From Streptomyces qaidamensis (GTDB taxonomy: Bacteria > Actinomycetota > Actinomycetes > Streptomycetales > Streptomycetaceae), in contig NZ_CP015098.1 in the NCBI RefSeq assembly GCF_001611795.1, positions 9,019,373-9,083,372 on the forward strand: 64,000 nucleotides of DNA, in the 5' to 3' direction. The notes under the pieces are model-generated. The model saw only the letters and a list, made by a program, of their open reading frames with translations, was not told where the DNA came from and made no database searches. This document shows, one piece after another, positions 62,016-64,000 of the stretch (position 1 is its first letter; every line of letters starts with the position of its first letter). The translations under genes were made by a program, and so were the position numbers.

Positions 62016-62747
62016 CTACGAGGCACGCTCGGCGGCGGTGCCGCGGGCACGGTAGATCAAGGTCCTGGGCCAGGGGTCCTCCAGGTGGGCGGCGATATTC
62101 GCGACGAAGACCGAAGGGATCAGCAGGAGCCCGTCGCCGGCGAGGCGGACTGTTCCGACTTGGGGGAAGTGGCCGATCTCGATACCGCCGGCTTGCCAGG
62201 CGATGCTCGGGTGCAGGCTCTCGATGGTCGTGACCCATCCGTGTTCGCCGATCACACCCACCCGGTGCACGACATCGCGCTCACAGAGCGCGCGCAGTTG
62301 CGGCCAGTCTGTGGCGAGCAGCTCGTGCCACGCCTGGTCCATCGCCTCGGCGATCCTGGAGACGGCGTCCGTCGAGTCCAGCACTGCGCGTACGCGGGGA
62401 TCACGGGCGGACGGGCCGGTCGCGTTGGTGGCGATTTCGTGGCGGGCCGCTTCCAGCGGTGTGGCCCGGATAATGGCCAGGTCGTCTGCCCAGGTCTGGT
62501 TGAGGCCGCGCGGGGGCGGGGCGACGAAGTTCGGTCCGGATTGCGGGGTGTGCAGGGCGAGGGCGGCGTTCAGATCGCTCTCGCGGCGAAGCCGTTCAAA
62601 GGCCGGCAGGAGCCGGGTGGCCCAGGCTCGCGGCAGCGGCCTGTCTTGGCTGGCGAGCGAGCGTAGCAGGAAGCACAGGTCCATCGCGGGCGACAGTGCG
62701 AAGCGGCTGCGCAGCAGGTCCTCGACGGAGACTTCGAAGCGCAGCAC
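62016..62747 (-). pseudogene. DUF5937 ArsR-type regulator lacking its HTH
   Basis: The 243-residue frame begins MLRFEVSVEDLLRSRFALSP, typical of the DUF5937 regulators, and continues through RVGVIGEHGWVTTIESLHPS to LIYRARGTAAERAS, where it stops at the relaxase junction. The C-terminal ArsR winged helix (about 80 residues more) is missing. It is divergent from an MFS gene, the usual partner of such regulators, so that transporter may have lost control. Confidence 0.78.
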
Positions 62748-62836
62748 CCAGCCATGCTACCGCGGGACATCTGCTCCGATTCGTCCAGCGACGAATCATT
62801 GGTGAGTAGCGTGGGCGCACGGCGAGGCTGCGCGTC

Positions 62837-64000
62837 ATGACCCCAACCGCCGAACCCGCGCAGGGCAACCACCGTGCCACCTACCGGGAGGTGCTGGCCG
62901 AGCCACGATTCCGGCTGCTCTTCTCAACCCGCACCGTCGCAATCACTGCGGACGCGCTGCGGATCACCACGTTCTCGGTGCTGGTCTTCTCGGCCACCGG
63001 CTCCGCGCTGCTGAGCGCACTGGCCTTCGGCATCGGCTTCATCCCGCAGCTGTTCGGCTCGCTGCTGCTGGGCTCACTGGCCGACCGACTGCCGCCCCGC
63101 GCGCTCATCACCGGCGGCTACGCCTTGACGTGCGCCTCCGCCCTGCTGCTCGCCCTGGTGCGGATGCCGGTCGCGGCAAGCCTCGGTGTCGTGGCGCTGG
63201 TCGCCCTCACCACACCGGTGTTTCACGGCTCGTCGAGTCGGCTGGTCGCGCAGTCGCTGGAGGGCGACGCCTATGTACTGGGCCGTTCACTGAACAACAT
63301 CGCTGCCTCCGGCGCGCAATTGTTCGGTCTGGCGCTGGAGGTGCGGCCGTCGCGGTACTCGGCCCGCGCCAGGCGCTCGCGGTCAGCGCCGCCCTCTACC
63401 TCGGCTGCGCGCTCGCTATCCGCATCCGGCTACCCCGGCTGCAGCCAGGAGAGTTCGGCGGCACACCTGGCAGCGCTCGGGGCGATGGCGGGGCCGTCCG
63501 GGCAAGCCTGCACGGTGTCGGCCTGCTGCTGCGCAAACACACGGTGCGACGACTGATGCTGGCCCGGTGGCTCCCGCCGGCGTTCGTAGCGGGCGCGGAA
63601 GGCCTGATCGTCGCCTACGCGGGAGGACGCCACTTCGCGCCCGGCTGGTACGCGGTGCTGATGGGCTGTCTGCCGGTCGGCATGCTGGTCGGTGATCTGC
63701 TGGTAGGCCGATTGCTACGGCCGCCCACCCGGGAGCGACTGGTAGCCCCTTTGATTGCGCTGATGGGACTGCCGCTGGTCGGCTTCGCTGCCGAGCCCGG
63801 AGTGGGCGTCTCGTCCTGTCTGCTGCTGCTCTGCGGCTTCGGATTCGCCTACGGTCTCGGCCTGCAACGGCCGTTCCTGGACGCCCTACCGCAGGATGGC
63901 CTGGGCCAGGCATTCGGGCTGCTCGGCTCCGGCAGCATGACGCTGCAGGGCGTCGGGCCGGCCTGCTTCGGCGCGATGCCGCAGCATCGGAACAGGCGGT
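62837..64000 (+). pseudogene. MFS transporter, frameshifted and cut by the window end
   Basis: From ATG 62837 it reads YREVLAEPRFRLLFSTRTVA and LFGSLLLGSLADRLPPRALI (MFS motif A), up to ASGAQLFGLALE near 63340. There the frame changes to RQALAVSAALYLGCALAIRI and goes on through LARWLPPAFVAGAEGLIVAY and GFGFAYGLGLQRPFLDALPQ to the edge. A single indel explains the break. It is an exporter related to those at 15748 and 54470. Confidence 0.8.

Noticed and set aside
1..64000. tRNA, rRNA and riboswitch search by eye
   Set aside because: No GTTCRANYC-type T-loop context with a matching acceptor stem, rRNA core or known riboswitch core was noticed; a covariance-model scan would be needed to exclude them.

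Overview
The window is high-GC DNA with actinomycete codon use: G/C third positions, GTG and TTG starts, and purine-rich Shine-Dalgarno sites. The gene content (SARP regulator with NB-ARC and TPR domains, DUF5302, DUF5937, CU044_5270-type protein, MobF relaxase remnant, I36-like secreted proteins, ribonuclease J) points to a Streptomyces or close relative. The many insertion sequences, decayed genes and lineage-specific secreted proteins fit a chromosome arm or other accessory region rather than the conserved core. That placement is inference.

Layout. 0-9 kb: a cut-off secreted protein, a DUF4246 protein, a YdeP/FdhF-type molybdopterin oxidoreductase with a downstream SRPBCC protein, an APC permease and an aldehyde dehydrogenase. 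9.3-11.7 kb: an IS630-type element interrupted by a 1264-bp IS3-type element with a 3-bp target duplication. 11.7-20.1 kb: small conserved proteins, a cyclophilin, a decayed two-component system, a wHTH regulator and membrane protein pair behind three operator-like palindromes, an MFS exporter, a Nudix hydrolase, a PNPOx-like protein and a LppX-like lipoprotein. 20.2-24.4 kb: a compact three-gene operon (membrane protein, nucleoside phosphorylase-fold protein, second membrane protein) facing a Nudix-wHTH regulator across a palindrome. It looks like a nucleotide-signalling or defence module. 25-28.5 kb: an FHA-like protein and a transmembrane Ser/Thr kinase whose extracellular domain resembles two small secreted proteins encoded just downstream. 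28.5-44 kb: RNase J, a TetR-controlled FAD monooxygenase with an unusual tandem operator array, an ECF sigma factor pair, many pseudogenes and a second copy of the IS3 element at a rearrangement junction.

44.5-55.8 kb is the most unusual part. A SARP/NB-ARC/TPR regulator diverges from a small secreted protein. It is followed by two paralogous cassettes, each encoding highly repetitive Arg/Lys/Gly-rich polypeptides with a common N-terminal leader and a common 76-bp upstream region, and each ending in a GNAT acetyltransferase gene. The first cassette carries several one-base indels; the second is intact. A lipoprotein and secreted protein pair lies between them and an MFS transporter follows. 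This could be an undescribed ribosomal-peptide or repetitive-polycation system.

56-64 kb: a truncated dnaE-like gene and a truncated MFS gene flank an apparently complete IS5-type element. Next come an AbiJ-like protein with a coupled nuclease, a relaxase remnant fused to a truncated DUF5937 regulator, and a frameshifted MFS gene that runs off the end.

About fifteen genes carry frameshifts, stops or truncations. Some may be sequencing indels, since several lie in C or G runs, but truncations at IS ends and multi-lesion genes show that real decay is common. No tRNA, rRNA or CRISPR array was seen.
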